Origin: Aulostomus chinensis
Taxonomy: Eukaryota > Chordata > Actinopteri > Syngnathiformes > Aulostomidae
Reading direction: 5' to 3'
Assembly: GCA_037954235.1 (NCBI GenBank)
Contig: JBBMOA010000006.1
Location: 27,004,541-27,068,540, forward strand
DNA length: 64,000 nt
In this document: piece by piece, positions 38,079 to 49,872 of the stretch
How the letters are laid out: the number at the start of each line of letters is the position of its first letter
Position numbering within the stretch: the stretch's first letter is position 1
Notes under the pieces: model-generated
Told to the model about the DNA's origin: nothing
The model's input: only the letters and a program-made list of their open reading frames with translations
Database searches by the model: none
Translations under genes and position numbers: made by a program

Positions 38079-39499
38079 CTGTGACAAACACAAACAAAGA
38101 TGATGGTTAGCACTTAAAATTACAAAAAGGGCCCTGATCTTCCAGGAAAACCCCTAGTTCCTGTTCTGAGGTAAGTAAATGTGTGTTAGATGAAGCGCTC
38201 TCCCCCAGCTCTCCAGCAGCGACGAGACTAACTGTCCTATTAGTGGTAATAGCTATTTACTCCCCAGGGCCTAGCTAATCAAAGAGTTACCACAACAGCC
38301 TGTAAACAAAACTAACGCCTGCTGTGTGGCTGGAACATCAAGTGAGAGAGAAAAGACAAAAAAACAAAAAAAAACAAAAACAGAAATCCTGGGAAATTAA
38401 CAAAACTCTGCAAAATTACTCTTCTTTTTGGCATGAAAGCAACAACAACTTGAAGGTTGTGAACTGTAGGAAGAATTGAAACATTGCTTTGCGGTGACTA
38501 GTGAACCATACACACACATTAAGCGTGACAGAGAAATCCAAGGAATTAAAAGAGGCAAAATAAAGTTTCCTGGGCCTCAACTACAAGGGTTATGATTCTT
38601 TGTCTATATGATTCAATTCCAATTTCTGTTTCTCAATGACAAATATCTAATTGATTGCGTTCCTTTTTAACAGTCAAGCATATTTGAAGCAAACTGTAAA
38701 CACTAAAAAACAAAAGTGCATTTAATGTGTTTTCATTAACTGATTTAGAGCAAATAAATCAGGCTACATAATGACACCATTATAAAGGCAATGTTAAACA
38801 CAGCTGTAGCTGGAACACACACAAGTAGAGGTGAAATTATCAGTGAAGAGCAGTCTTGAGGAATTTACTTCAGCTAGACAAGTTGTAATTGTTCTTAATT
38901 ACCAGCTAGCATTGGGTTAGCCCTGTAATATTAAACTGTCAACTAAGACAGTTTGGGAATGTCAGTAAAGAAGATGACAACAGAAATGGCTTTTCAGTCA
39001 CGTGAGTTTCAGTTTTATTACTACAGAATTTGTTAAAAAAGGTTTACATCCCATGCATTGCAAATTTTTTATTTACTTTTTTTTTTTCAAAAAAAGGAAA
39101 AAGACAACTTATAGGGCCTTTTTGCAAAATGATTTTTCCCCGAATTTGGTAGTTTCATTCAACCTGCACTACTGCATAATTCATAATGTATATTAATATA
39201 CATTGATGGAAAGTTGACTTTTACACTATTGAGTTTTGATTCATAAAGGTCAAATGATCATTGGTTGTGATCCCTGACAACTACTGTTTACGTTGTCAAA
39301 TCCTTATATAAAAATATAGGATTCACTGTATTAGGGAATGTTATATTAAGGTTATATACTTATTTTATGTGCGTGTCTCAGCTCGTGTGAGAGTCTCGAC
39401 TGGGTTTTACTCTTATTTACACTCAAGAGCTTTTTCTCTCCTTGTTCTCTGCAGTCGACTCTATTCACTATTTGCAGTTCACCTACTACATCTCATCAC

Positions 39500-39503
<4 letters not shown>

Positions 39504-39561
<58 letters not shown>
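39504..39561. repeat. (GT)n microsatellite
   Basis: Uninterrupted GT dinucleotides over 58 bases. Confidence 0.97.
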
Positions 39562-39562
<1 letters not shown>

Positions 39563-41091
39563 ACGCCTAATCCACAGGAAAGGGAGTTTTTACTCACATT
39601 TGCCATTAACATTTACTGTAAATACTTAAGGAGAAATGAAATCAAGATGCACTGGAAGAAGATGGCTATCCCACTTAGTATTTTAACCAGACGATGAAAA
39701 GTTGCACATGAATTAGTCAAGATCATCAATCCTCCCACACATAATTAAGTCAATACACAAAATGTGGAAGCAGCAACCTCCTTTCCTCTTTTAATGACAG
39801 GCGATAATGAGACTGAATTAATATGAACTCTTAAAACAAATTATATAACCAAGTTTCCTAATGTAACAGAGAAAGGAGCAGTTTCAAGATAACGTTGATA
39901 AAGAGTCTAAGATGGTTCCAATTTTCATATGCTCATTAGAGTAATATCATGAGAAGTGGGGCTGCAAAACATGAGGAAGATATACAGTAATGTTGAATAT
40001 ATTGATGATGATATGATTTGCTAATATTGATGTTTAAATGGGGCAGGGGGGGTAATCATTTTGCAAATGCATTATGCTTCTTGATACAGAAATCTAAATA
40101 ACTGATTACTTAGGAACATGCCAACTTGCAGGGAACTAACAGAACCCCAGACAACAATGCCCAATGTAATGCCCACTGGCACTGGGGCACAGTGGTATTC
40201 AGTCTCAAGCGTCATCAAAAACACCTTAATCCAGAATGGTCCGTCTTCCTTCAAAGAACCGGGGTCGTGCTTAATATCTGCTATGAAAAAACTGTTGAAA
40301 ATGACAAGAAGTTGTTATCTTAGAGTCATATACGTCATCGACCTTTATACCAGACTGCTTCTCCTCTGACTCATCAGACTGAAAGCCTCTATTGCACGCT
40401 CCCATTTATTTCATTTATGTTACTATTAATGCCAGGGATCATTTTCCTCTAGACTCTATGCATAGTCTATCAACCTTGTATATTTGGTAAAGGTTCAATT
40501 TGTGGCTTTTATCACGTTTCCAGTTCAGGGTGAGAGAGGTAGACCACGTGTAGGGCCTGTTAGTACTATTTTGCATATCAAAATCAGGGCGGAGAGAAAA
40601 AGGAGTGTGGTGCTCAGGCATTTATTTGCACATAAGTAAACAGCTCTCTCCAGTCACTGATTAAACTGTATGCCATGCAAACAAGAATCCTGATAGTGGA
40701 GATGGGGGAAGGCAGTAGAGACCTTATTTCAAAAGTTCCAATGATATATTGGCCACATAATGGTAACCAGGTTTCTAATAGTCTTTTCACAACTATTCAT
40801 TTGCATGACAAGAGACTTCCCATGGATTTAATTACAGTGAAGCAAACGGATGAAAGGAAAAATGTATGCACCAAGTGATGTGTCCTTGAAATCTCAAACC
40901 GAGGGTGGCTGGGTTTTTTTGATTATTTTCTATGTGTCTAAACCGTCACTTGTTTCTCTACAAACTTGACCTTAATGTCCTTTATTTGTTCCATATTGGT
41001 ATAATTAAATACATAAAACTGTACATACCTGCGTATGGCACACATATTCTCCAACCTGTGCCACCTTTGTTTTACTCATTTATTTATCTCT

Positions 41092-41095
<4 letters not shown>

Positions 41096-41147
<52 letters not shown>

Positions 41148-41150
41148 CGC
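41096..41150. repeat. (GT)n(GC)n compound repeat
   Basis: About 43 bases of GT run directly into 12 bases of GC, all alternating purine-pyrimidine. Confidence 0.96.
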
Positions 41151-43561
41151 ATCGGAGCTGAAACATTCATGCTTTTATAAAAAATAAAATAAACATTTCT
41201 TCTCTCGCTAAAACAGACTGGGTCCAGAATTGAATGGGTTCTCTCCTGTTGCACCCTGATACACCCTTCAGCAAGCATGATGAATATGAGCCTCATCGTT
41301 TTTGTGTAATCTTTCAGAAAACATGACCTCCTTGACCGGGATCATCAAAAGTGATCAAAATACTCTCTCGGTAGAGGAATCACATCAAACAGAAATCTAG
41401 TTTAGTTACTGTAGAATAGTCAGTGTCCCATCAATATATTGCGCGACAGTCAGAATTTTCCTCATAGCCTAATTGGAATTTATGAGCAATCAAAAATGGC
41501 AACAATTGGAAAATAAACATTCAATACCAGACTTTGCTTGGTACTATCAGTGTTAGCCAGGCAGTGCGATGGAATGAGCAGCACAGTGTATTCAGCTGGA
41601 AGCTGCTATGTGAAAGCAGAGGACAAGAGACCTTCAGTGGTCTGCATTTAGCTGATCTACAGTTAAGTCAGCCCCCCAACTCCCTCCTCTCATCTCTTGT
41701 CAGGGGCTTCAGAAGGGGGGAAAAGCAGCCTCCAGAGGATTCACATGAGAGTGGAGCAAGATGGATCATCATGTGCCACGATAGGCCGGGATAAGCATCT
41801 GGTGAGGGAAGCAGACATTCCCACAGAGACCTCCCCTTCCCTTTCCAAGCCTACCACTGAGTAAAATAAAATAAACCAGCTATCCTGAGCTTGGCTGACG
41901 TGACACAGGCTGGAGGTAACCTAAGCCCCAAACCCGCTCTTCCACTAACTCTGCCAGAACACTTTAAATAAAGTTTTACCCTACCACTTAATTACTCCAG
42001 ATGTTTTAATGCTTGAAGAGAGCCTGACTGTAAAATCTATCCATAAAAAACCCAGTGTGTGTATCGAGGAAGGGGAGGGACCTTGATTTGTGCATAGCAA
42101 GGATGGAATCTGTCCGTCATTTCCAGTTTAATTCCTGTCCAAAATTGAATACTAAAGTGTTTTTATTAGCAAGGAGCCTTGCACAAAACTTTCAGGTGGT
42201 AGCTTTTGTAGGAAAATGTTACCTAAAGTTGCCAATTTACATTTCGTGGGTCAAAACACAAAACGTAAAAGTCAATACTCGGCATGTGACTGGTTGGTGT
42301 ATAACTTAGAAGCCCTTCACAGTCCAGAAAAAAAAACAACAAAAAAACATCCTACTGCACTTTAAAAGAACCACAGAGTGGTGACTACAACCTAGTTTAT
42401 TGCTTCCCGTCATTTTCAATAGTTAGTATATCTCAAGTTAAACATTTATGTTGTAGCTTGAGCAAAGAGATGATTTAGTGGTCTAAAGTTATTTCATTAG
42501 CTTCACAGAATGATTCACTGAGAGGTTTCTCCAGGACAGAAACAACCACCAAATGCTACATTTGAATGATAAAATGTATTTTTTCTTTAATAAGTGTGTA
42601 TAATGAACAGTATGTTCAATATCCTGGCATGCCTGAGCCAACAATACTGTTGCTCCACAAAACAGGGCTGGCTGCCAAAAGGGAGACAGTGTGGTAGGGA
42701 TATGAGTGGTTTAGCAGTCACAAAACCTCCACCATAATCCTCCTCCTCCCCCAGGGAAACTGTTATTTATAGCGGTATGTATTTTTAACCTACTTTTCTC
42801 CTAAATAAAAGCCAAAGAGAAGAGAGGAGGGAATGCAGCTGACTGGAGGAGTGCATGGACAGAATCGTGGCATACTGAACAGAGCCAGTAACCGAGCTTG
42901 AATACAGCGATTACAACACAGAAAAGTCTGTTGCAGACTTTAGTGCCGCCATGCCAACTGAAGTTTTACAGTCAAAGTCAGTTTGGAAAACATCAACTGA
43001 ACATTTTCAACAAGTGAAACACTGCCACCAAGCAAAATCCAAAGGGCTGCCAGCACTGGCAGCAATTTGAACATGAGCAAGCACATGACGAAATAAGACA
43101 TAAAACTGAGGTACCTTATAAATATGAGCTGAATGCATATGAATTACATCATGAGGAGAACTGGAAGTCTTTAGTACTTAAATCACCATTGCAATCCGTT
43201 CAAGAATTTTAAGCCACATGAAGCAATAACTGCCTTCCCAGATTTATACTTTATGCATCGGCCCAGCACGGCCACATCCAAAGCAAATCTCATCCTTGGA
43301 TGGAAGGAGGGGAGTTACTCTCTCATTGTTGATGCTATATGCAAGAGAGGATGCGTTCTAATAGCCTGCTCTTATTTAGATCCAGTTCACAGTCCGCACA
43401 TTACCTTAATTCTATAAGCTCTGACAACAGATCTATTATCAAACCTTTTATCTCCGTGGCACACATGGGCTTCTAGGGGCAACTGTAACATCACAATCTC
43501 TAGAAAGGCAACAAGCCTCTGTAATTTCAAATGTTTTCAAAAAATCCATAAATTCAAAAAC

Positions 43562-43744
43562 CTGTTTCTTGCGAAGCTTGCAGATCTGCTGTTCCACCAT
43601 AGTGATCTCCCGGTCCACACGGTCCATGTTCTGGATCAGCTCCTCCTTGGAGAAGCGAGCTGGCACCAGATCCAAGTCCGGGTCCATGTGAACCGGGCTC
43701 ACGGGGGAGATTGGCTCAAGTTTGCCCATGGCACTTCCACGCTC
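43562..43744 (-). CDS. ncor2: NCOR2 coding exon 4, coiled-coil start (residues 134-194)
   Basis: TTCTGTAG acceptor and CAG/GTTTTT donor, 61 whole codons. Contains GKLEPISPVSPVHMDPDLD, then SKEELIQNMDRVDREITMVE, which forms the start of the coiled coil known in this family to bind GPS2 and TBL1. The run is nearly identical to mammalian SMRT. Confidence 0.97.
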
Positions 43745-46700
43745 CTACAGAAGCAAAGAGAAAAGTGAAATGGTTAGATAATTTTGAATAGGCAATTAAA
43801 CTTATATATGATTTGATGGCTATGTGGTGTGTTCACTGTTAAAAGTCAAACATAAAAATAATCTAATGAATTCTGAAGGGAGAGGGAAGAGTGGGGACAA
43901 AGAGAAATCAAGGATGTCAAAAAGGGGTTTATTATGGCTGAGTGGTGCATGTTTTGCTTTCCATTTCCCCTCCTGCGGAGAGACAGCCATCCTGTGATTG
44001 CTAGGCCTCTATGTAACCATACAAAAAAACTGTACAAACACAGGGGGTTTACATGCACAGCTGCACCTAATCGAGCTGCATTTTTAGCTCGATTAGGTCA
44101 TATAATTGGACTACTGTCGTCTGACTAACATGTTTACACATAGTTTGGAGGTACGGTTTTAGTCGGACTAACCAGGTAAGTCGGCTACTCTGCCATCATG
44201 TAAACGCACTAAGTGTGTATCCTTTGGGAAGGTAACACAAGCCAGTAATTAAGTCCACTGGGTAATGAAAGCCAGTGTAGTGCCTCTGTCACTCGACCGC
44301 ACTAATGAATGAGGTCACAGCCTCCGCAGCCAGAATTATGTGCAGCACTGGCAGATGGCACTACTAGTGGACTATGTCGCAAACAAGAAATGTTTTCAGG
44401 ATGTAGAGGAAAGTTTGACACGTCATATAAGGCATGCGAGGTTCTTACTGAAGTGGGTAATCATGAAACAATTCCCCCTACGAAGCTGTCATGGTCACTG
44501 ACGATGGAGGGGTGGCAGCACATGGGCTCATATCATCACACTATTCCCCCAATTTTACATCTTGCAATTCAGATTAATTTTTTCGATGTAATTACTCAGA
44601 TAAATTTTCAAATTGTGTGAGTTAAATGTTTTTTTTAAATCACATCTTAGTTTCTGCTTCATGGCCCTTAGCCATCTCTCAGTGAAACAGTGAGTCTTAA
44701 TGATAAACGAGTGCAAGCCGTCATTAAACCCCTAACTGCTCAAAAACACATCTCAACAAATATTATTTGTGAATGTACCCGATGACCAGAAATGTACATT
44801 CACTTTTTGAGTGACATCATAGACCATCCGCTGTTTCCTCACCAAGTGAAAATATGCATGACCATCTGCTGTTATAGCCACTACAGGCCAGGGTGAGGTT
44901 GATTGCCATTTCCGGAGCTGGTTAGCTTTACTCCAAATGAGGATGACTAATTTTTGCCTGTCAGACAGTGAGGCAACCTGACATCTCCCAGACAGTTTGA
45001 TGGAGTGAAGTATGTGTTCTGGTTTACCCATGCCTGTACGCTGCCAATAAAATTCCTTTCTGTCTTTAAGTCAATTCTCTAACTAGCCACATGCAAAGCA
45101 AGTGTGGAAATGAAAGTGGTGCTGCATGCACCTGTTTATGTAACAACACCACATGCAAGTGCAGACTGAGGGCCCACCTAACAGGGGAAAGCTTGATTTT
45201 TCTGACCGAGGGCATTTCTTTATGCAGACGTGCAACACAATAAAGCATTTTGACTTCTAATCAAATGAAATTTAAGTGTGTAATGTACTCTGTTATCCTC
45301 AAACATCAGAAATGAAGGTTATGTAAGGGGGCTAATCTGGACAAGGCAGACCGTATCGTAACCCCAAAGACCTGCTGAGACCGACATGCCAGTGCACGAC
45401 GAGATCGTCCATATAGAAGGAGAAGTTTTTCAAAGCCACTTAGTCACAAACATTCAGCTTATATATAAAGAATGGACAAAGCTCCTGGGATAGCTTCACT
45501 GAGTCAACATCCTTGAGTGCACATATTACTCCTATCCTAATGCCCAGTGCTACAGCTCAGCGTGTATATCCAGATATCATTAGACAACATGTGTATGTCA
45601 CCAGAATCTCAACATGAAACATTCACTGCTTTCATTCTTATATTTGTGTATGGGCTATGATATATGCTTATTGTCAACCCACATGGAGTGAAGTGTTTGT
45701 GAGAGGTTTAAAAAAAAAAAAAAAAAAAGAGGGATTTGATGGCAAAACTAAACTATCCGTGAAAATTTGCCCTTCAGTCTTGTGCCTTGCATTGTCCTTG
45801 GTTGTTGTAATGCAGCAGCACCTCAACAGCTATCACACCTGTGACATAGTATGAAAAGGTCACAGGCTAACAGCTAAGCCTTTGGCCCAGAGCAGCAAAC
45901 AGCTTATGTGCCCTTGATGACCGCCAGTCCCATTTAGAACATTCCACAACATGATGTCTCAGGATGCACATGCATCAAGTCATTTTTTATTACCTCTGAG
46001 CGTTGCAGCATGCCTATGTGAATGTGTCCTGTTTCGTAAGCACTAGATTGTGGGACTGAAACATGTAGTCTGAAGTCTATGCGTCATATATTCATTAAAA
46101 AGGACCAAAAAAATGAAAACCTCTTAACTGCAGTTGTATTTATCGGTCTAAATTGGGTGGGTGGCTTGTAAGGCGCTACAAACACCTGCACAAATCCTTT
46201 CAACTTTATGTTTCCTTACTTGAGCCAAAGGCTTATTGCAAACATGTGCAATGATTACTTGGCAGTTCTTGGGAAAGCTTCTAAATTTGAACTTTGGCTT
46301 CGTCATGGGAACCACCTATAATTTAAGTCTGCTGGTATGGAGCATTTCCATCATTTTCTGTTCACTGTTAAGAAGCTACAGGTAATCAGATAGAGCAAGG
46401 TTACGAGAGAGTCAATGAGAGAAATCGAGGTGATCGGGCAAGTAGTCAGTTGACAACTGGTTTCCTCATACAGATTATTTGGATTTTATAATTTTGCTAC
46501 TTAATTCAAAATTGCAAATGGTGTAAGTCTCCTCAAGTCTAAATTCCTCTGGTAACAGCTTTCCCCACTGTAGGTATATCCAACTTATACACTGAAAAGA
46601 ATTTCACAATAAATGTAGAAAATAAAAGGTACAAAATAAAGGTCACCTTGTAAAAAAACCCAAATCATGACAGCTGAATCATGGTCTACAACATCCAATG

Positions 46701-47634
46701 CTAGTTTAGTGTTTCATTGAGTCCCTGTTCATCAAAGTTACATGTTGTGCTTTGACATTTACTCTTCCTTTCTACTTTGTACCTTTGTCTCATTTGCCCC
46801 ATCTTCCCCTCTATACTACTATCTGTTGGTGCATTTATTCCATACAGTGATTGCACGTGACACAATTTACGTAATTTTAAATTTATTCCATTTACAGCAA
46901 TCTCTGCTCTGAGGGTAATTGCGGGCATTCCTGAATATTTATATTTCCCACAGAGCTCAAGACTCTGTGTTGTTCCCCTGTACCCTCTGTTGTATCTATT
47001 TACCATTCCTTGGTTGTAAGCCTCCCCTGGCAGTTTGAGACACTATGTTGTGTCAGGAACACCTCCCCATCAGCAGCTCTACACTGCAAGCAAGTCATTT
47101 TGATGTGCAGTTCACACAGTTTCATCCTCAGTCTTTTGAAATCTAGGTCAGCTCTATTATTTATTAATTGCTGTTTCACAACCTCCTTAGTCTTCCCGCT
47201 GCAGCTCAAGATATGCTGCTTAGCTGTAATGCAGAATCTCTTTCTATGATTTCTGGGGTGGTATGTCGAATAACATAAAAGAGAAAGTGGAGTCCTTACA
47301 ATTTAGGGAGAAGAGAGGTCAATACCACTAAATCATGAATCAAAATTTTACTTTCTCCCGCTTATAGGTTTTCAGCTTCTGAAGGCTAAACTAGTGATTC
47401 TGTGAATACTGATACATTACTAACAACCAGTTCATTCAAAAACACTGTGATACTCCCAGCTTTCTAGCAACAGTACATATCAGTTCACATTATATAATCT
47501 GATGCTTGATGGGCAGCTGTTTGCATCCCAGTCAAGAGCCATTTATTTATAGCTTGTGTGCCGATCACTTTGTTGCACTATCTTACAAACTGCCATCGTC
47601 ATTTGTAGATGATTTTATAGTAACTACTACTGAC
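43745..47634 (-). other. Intron 3
   Basis: 3,890 bases. Contains a MITE-like palindrome (44042-44210), a 19-base A run (45710-45728), and open frames at 44309-45031 and 46701-47209 that I could not assign. Confidence 0.8.
44042..44210. mobile_element. Short palindromic MITE-like element
   Basis: Outer inverted repeats GTTTACATG (44047-44055) and CATGTAAAC (44197-44205) frame about 160 bases. Inside is a perfect 13-base hairpin, ACCTAATCGAGCT (44065-44077) and AGCTCGATTAGGT (44086-44098). Elements with TTTACATGCA ends are common in fish genomes. I could not define a target-site duplication, so the borders are approximate. Confidence 0.55.
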
Positions 47635-47812
47635 CTTTGCCACATCCTCAGCTCCTCCCAGAGGCAACTGTGGCCGATGAGAAGAGGGCCTCATCAGAGA
47701 CTCTGGTCCCATCTCTAAACGAGGCCGTTTGATCTCGGCAAACTCCAACTCCGATTGGCCGCTAGGCTCCGGTAGATAGATGTGCTCATAGCGGATATGC
47801 TGTTCTTGGCCT
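47635..47812 (-). CDS. ncor2: NCOR2 coding exon 3 (residues 74-133)
   Basis: CTTACAG acceptor and GTCAGT donor. Reads GQEQHIRYEHIYLPE, then SELEFAEIKRPRLE and ends AEDVAK in phase 0. The EFxEIKRPRLE stretch matches SMRT EFIESKRPRLE and contains a basic KRPR motif (102-105) that could act in nuclear import (inference). Confidence 0.95.
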
Positions 47813-49463
47813 CTGTAAGGAAGAGAACACAATCAGAGTTGATTAGAGTGGTAAGCTAGCAGAAATTTTTGCATGTACAATGTAAATACAGGCAGAAACT
47901 AATACAGGCATGCAACTGTGATACAGGCTGCGCATGTACATGAGCTGTTACATATGTTTGTCATGTAATAGTAAGGCTTTTTCTTTTCTTAAGAATTTTT
48001 TCCATTTCATAAGAATTTGGTCAGTCTACACACTCGAGATAAAATAAAATTTCTATATTAATATCAAAAATATGTATATATGCAATATCAACAAACACTA
48101 GTGTTTGCAAGTCTGCCAACGTGCAATATCTGTTTAAAATAAAAAAAATAATTCTAAAAAAAAATCAAGTTCCACAGATAACTGTTGAAACAGTTGCAAA
48201 AGCTATGTAGCAGTGCAGAAATAAAGCAATGACTTTCCCCAAAAAACATGCCAACGCTTCCATAAAACCCCTCCAATGGCGCCCAGTGCTGTCATACATG
48301 TTGCTAATCGAAAATGAGGCAACTGAAAATCTCTTCAGACTCAAATTGATCCAATTCCATTGCATGCTTTTGCTTCAGGTACTGAAGTTTGGCTTTTTTT
48401 TTTCCTCTCTTTTTTTTTAAAACTACCTTCACTCCGCATCGTAGCCTGTCCTGTGTCGCACTTGGCAAAATTAAACTTTTCAGATCACTGAGTTAACATG
48501 ACAACCTTTCTTTGGTACCATTTAGTCATTTTTAGCAGCTGCTACTGCGATTACACAAGCTTGTTGTTGACTGGCACAGCTCAGACGTGCAGCCATCCCA
48601 AAGTAAATGGCGACAGCCTACATTACGGTTGTAACTACAGAAAGCTCCTGGCAGTGGCGCTTGAGTGAAAGCAGAGGAAGCACTAATCTCTATTTGGCAA
48701 GGTAGATATTTCATCTTGTTCAAAAACAAGTGCGATTAATTTGATTTATCGCCCAGCCTTATGAAACCGCTAATAAAGCCAAATTACAGTTCTGAATTAT
48801 CATATCAGGTTTTTAGCCATAGTCAAAGAGAATTGAAAAAATATTTTAAACAGATATTCACACAGCAGAGGATCAATTCTGTCTAGAAACAAACCTCAAT
48901 TTATACTTTATAAACACATCGGGTCATAGCACAATTTCTTTGCATTTATCTAGAAAAAGTTTCACAAACTCCAGGCTCCTTATGCATAATTTGCAATGAA
49001 TGACACGTTGATGGCGTGGCCTTCGTCAGACTCAAACAACCAAAACCATGGCACTTGGCTCAAGTAGCACACCAGCTGCCGATTACTCAATCAAGCTCAA
49101 TAAAAACAATAACAGGCACTGCAGCCAGTCAGTTCAATTAATCAATACATAAAAGTGAGAAAAGACCATCTCATCACAAATTATACATTTGAAAATTACA
49201 AATCATTTCATTTGAATAAATTCCTCATAGAGCTACAGAAAAAGTTAAAAGGGCCACCCTCAATAAACATCGCAAACAACTTAACATAAGAATCCATAAA
49301 AGAAAACTTTGCAAGAGTTAATAAAAAAAAAACACTTCAAGGCATAATCCACATTTCATCCATGGGGGGTGGGGGGGCAGAGTTCTAAAGTTGAAAATCC
49401 AGGAGTGTTCCCTCCTGGAAAGCAAAATATCAAAGTTACATCCTCCTGTAAGGAGTGATACCT

Positions 49464-49475
49464 TTCTAATACCAT
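49464..49475. repeat. Target-site duplication of the SINE, left copy
   Basis: TTCTAATACCAT; 11 of 12 bases equal the right copy at 49861-49872. The CCAT end merges with the CCATCCATC tail, so the exact inner border is uncertain. Confidence 0.75.
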
Positions 49476-49860
49476 CCATCCATTGTCATCTTCCGCTTAG
49501 TCCTTACTAGTAAGGGTCGCGGGGGGGCTGGAGCCTATCCCAGCATCTACGGGCGAGAGGCAGGGTTCAACCTGGACAGGTCGCCAGTCCATCGCAGTGC
49601 CAACATACAGAGACGAACAACCACTCACACTCACATTCATACCTACGGTCAATTTAGAGTATCCAATCAGCCTCGTCCCCAAATTGCATGTCTTTGGATG
49701 GTGGGAGGAAGTCGGAGTACCCGGAGAGAACCCACGCAGGCACGGGGAGAACATGCAAACTCCACATAGAAAGATCCCGCGCCCGAGCCAGGACTCGAAC
49801 CCGGAACCTTCTTGCTGTGAGGCCACAGTGCTGACCACTGCACCACCGTGCAGCCCTCCT
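49476..49860 (-). mobile_element. tRNA-derived SINE, nearly full length
   Basis: On the minus strand the 5' part has a tRNA-like promoter: an A-box-like TGGTGCAGTGG (49845-49835) and a perfect B box GGTTCGAGTCC (49801-49791), about 33 bases apart. The body contains the TGGAGTTTGCATGTTCTCCC segment familiar from many teleost genomes, and the 3' end is a short ATGG repeat. It is flanked by a near-perfect 12-base duplication, TTCTAATACCAT (49464-49475) and TTCAAATACCAT (49861-49872), the mark of retroposition. It lies antisense to nothing: its orientation is the same as ncor2. Confidence 0.9.
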
Positions 49861-49872
49861 TTCAAATACCAT
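49861..49872. repeat. Target-site duplication of the SINE, right copy
   Basis: TTCAAATACCAT, directly next to the tRNA-like 5' end of the element. Confidence 0.75.

Larger units (their letters stand above)
38079..43561 (-). other. Intron 4
   Basis: 5,483 bases between the two halves of the coiled coil. Two GT repeats (39504-39561, 41096-41150). No exon or mobile element recognised. Confidence 0.85.

Noticed and set aside
37901..38113. Longest open frame over exon 5
   Set aside because: The longest frame does not match the family. A different frame of the same strand gives the conserved QQLEEEAAKP and SLVQIIYDENR.
44309..45031. Open frames on both strands of about 100 codons in intron 3
   Set aside because: No recognisable domain and A/T-rich; expected by chance over a 3.9 kb intron.
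49791..49845. A tRNA gene inside the SINE
   Set aside because: A and B boxes are present but the region does not fold into a full cloverleaf with an acceptor stem as read by eye, and it continues directly into the SINE body.
49497..49865. Open frame of 122 codons on the minus strand
   Set aside because: It covers the SINE, which is noncoding; tRNA-like promoter boxes and target-site duplication explain the sequence.
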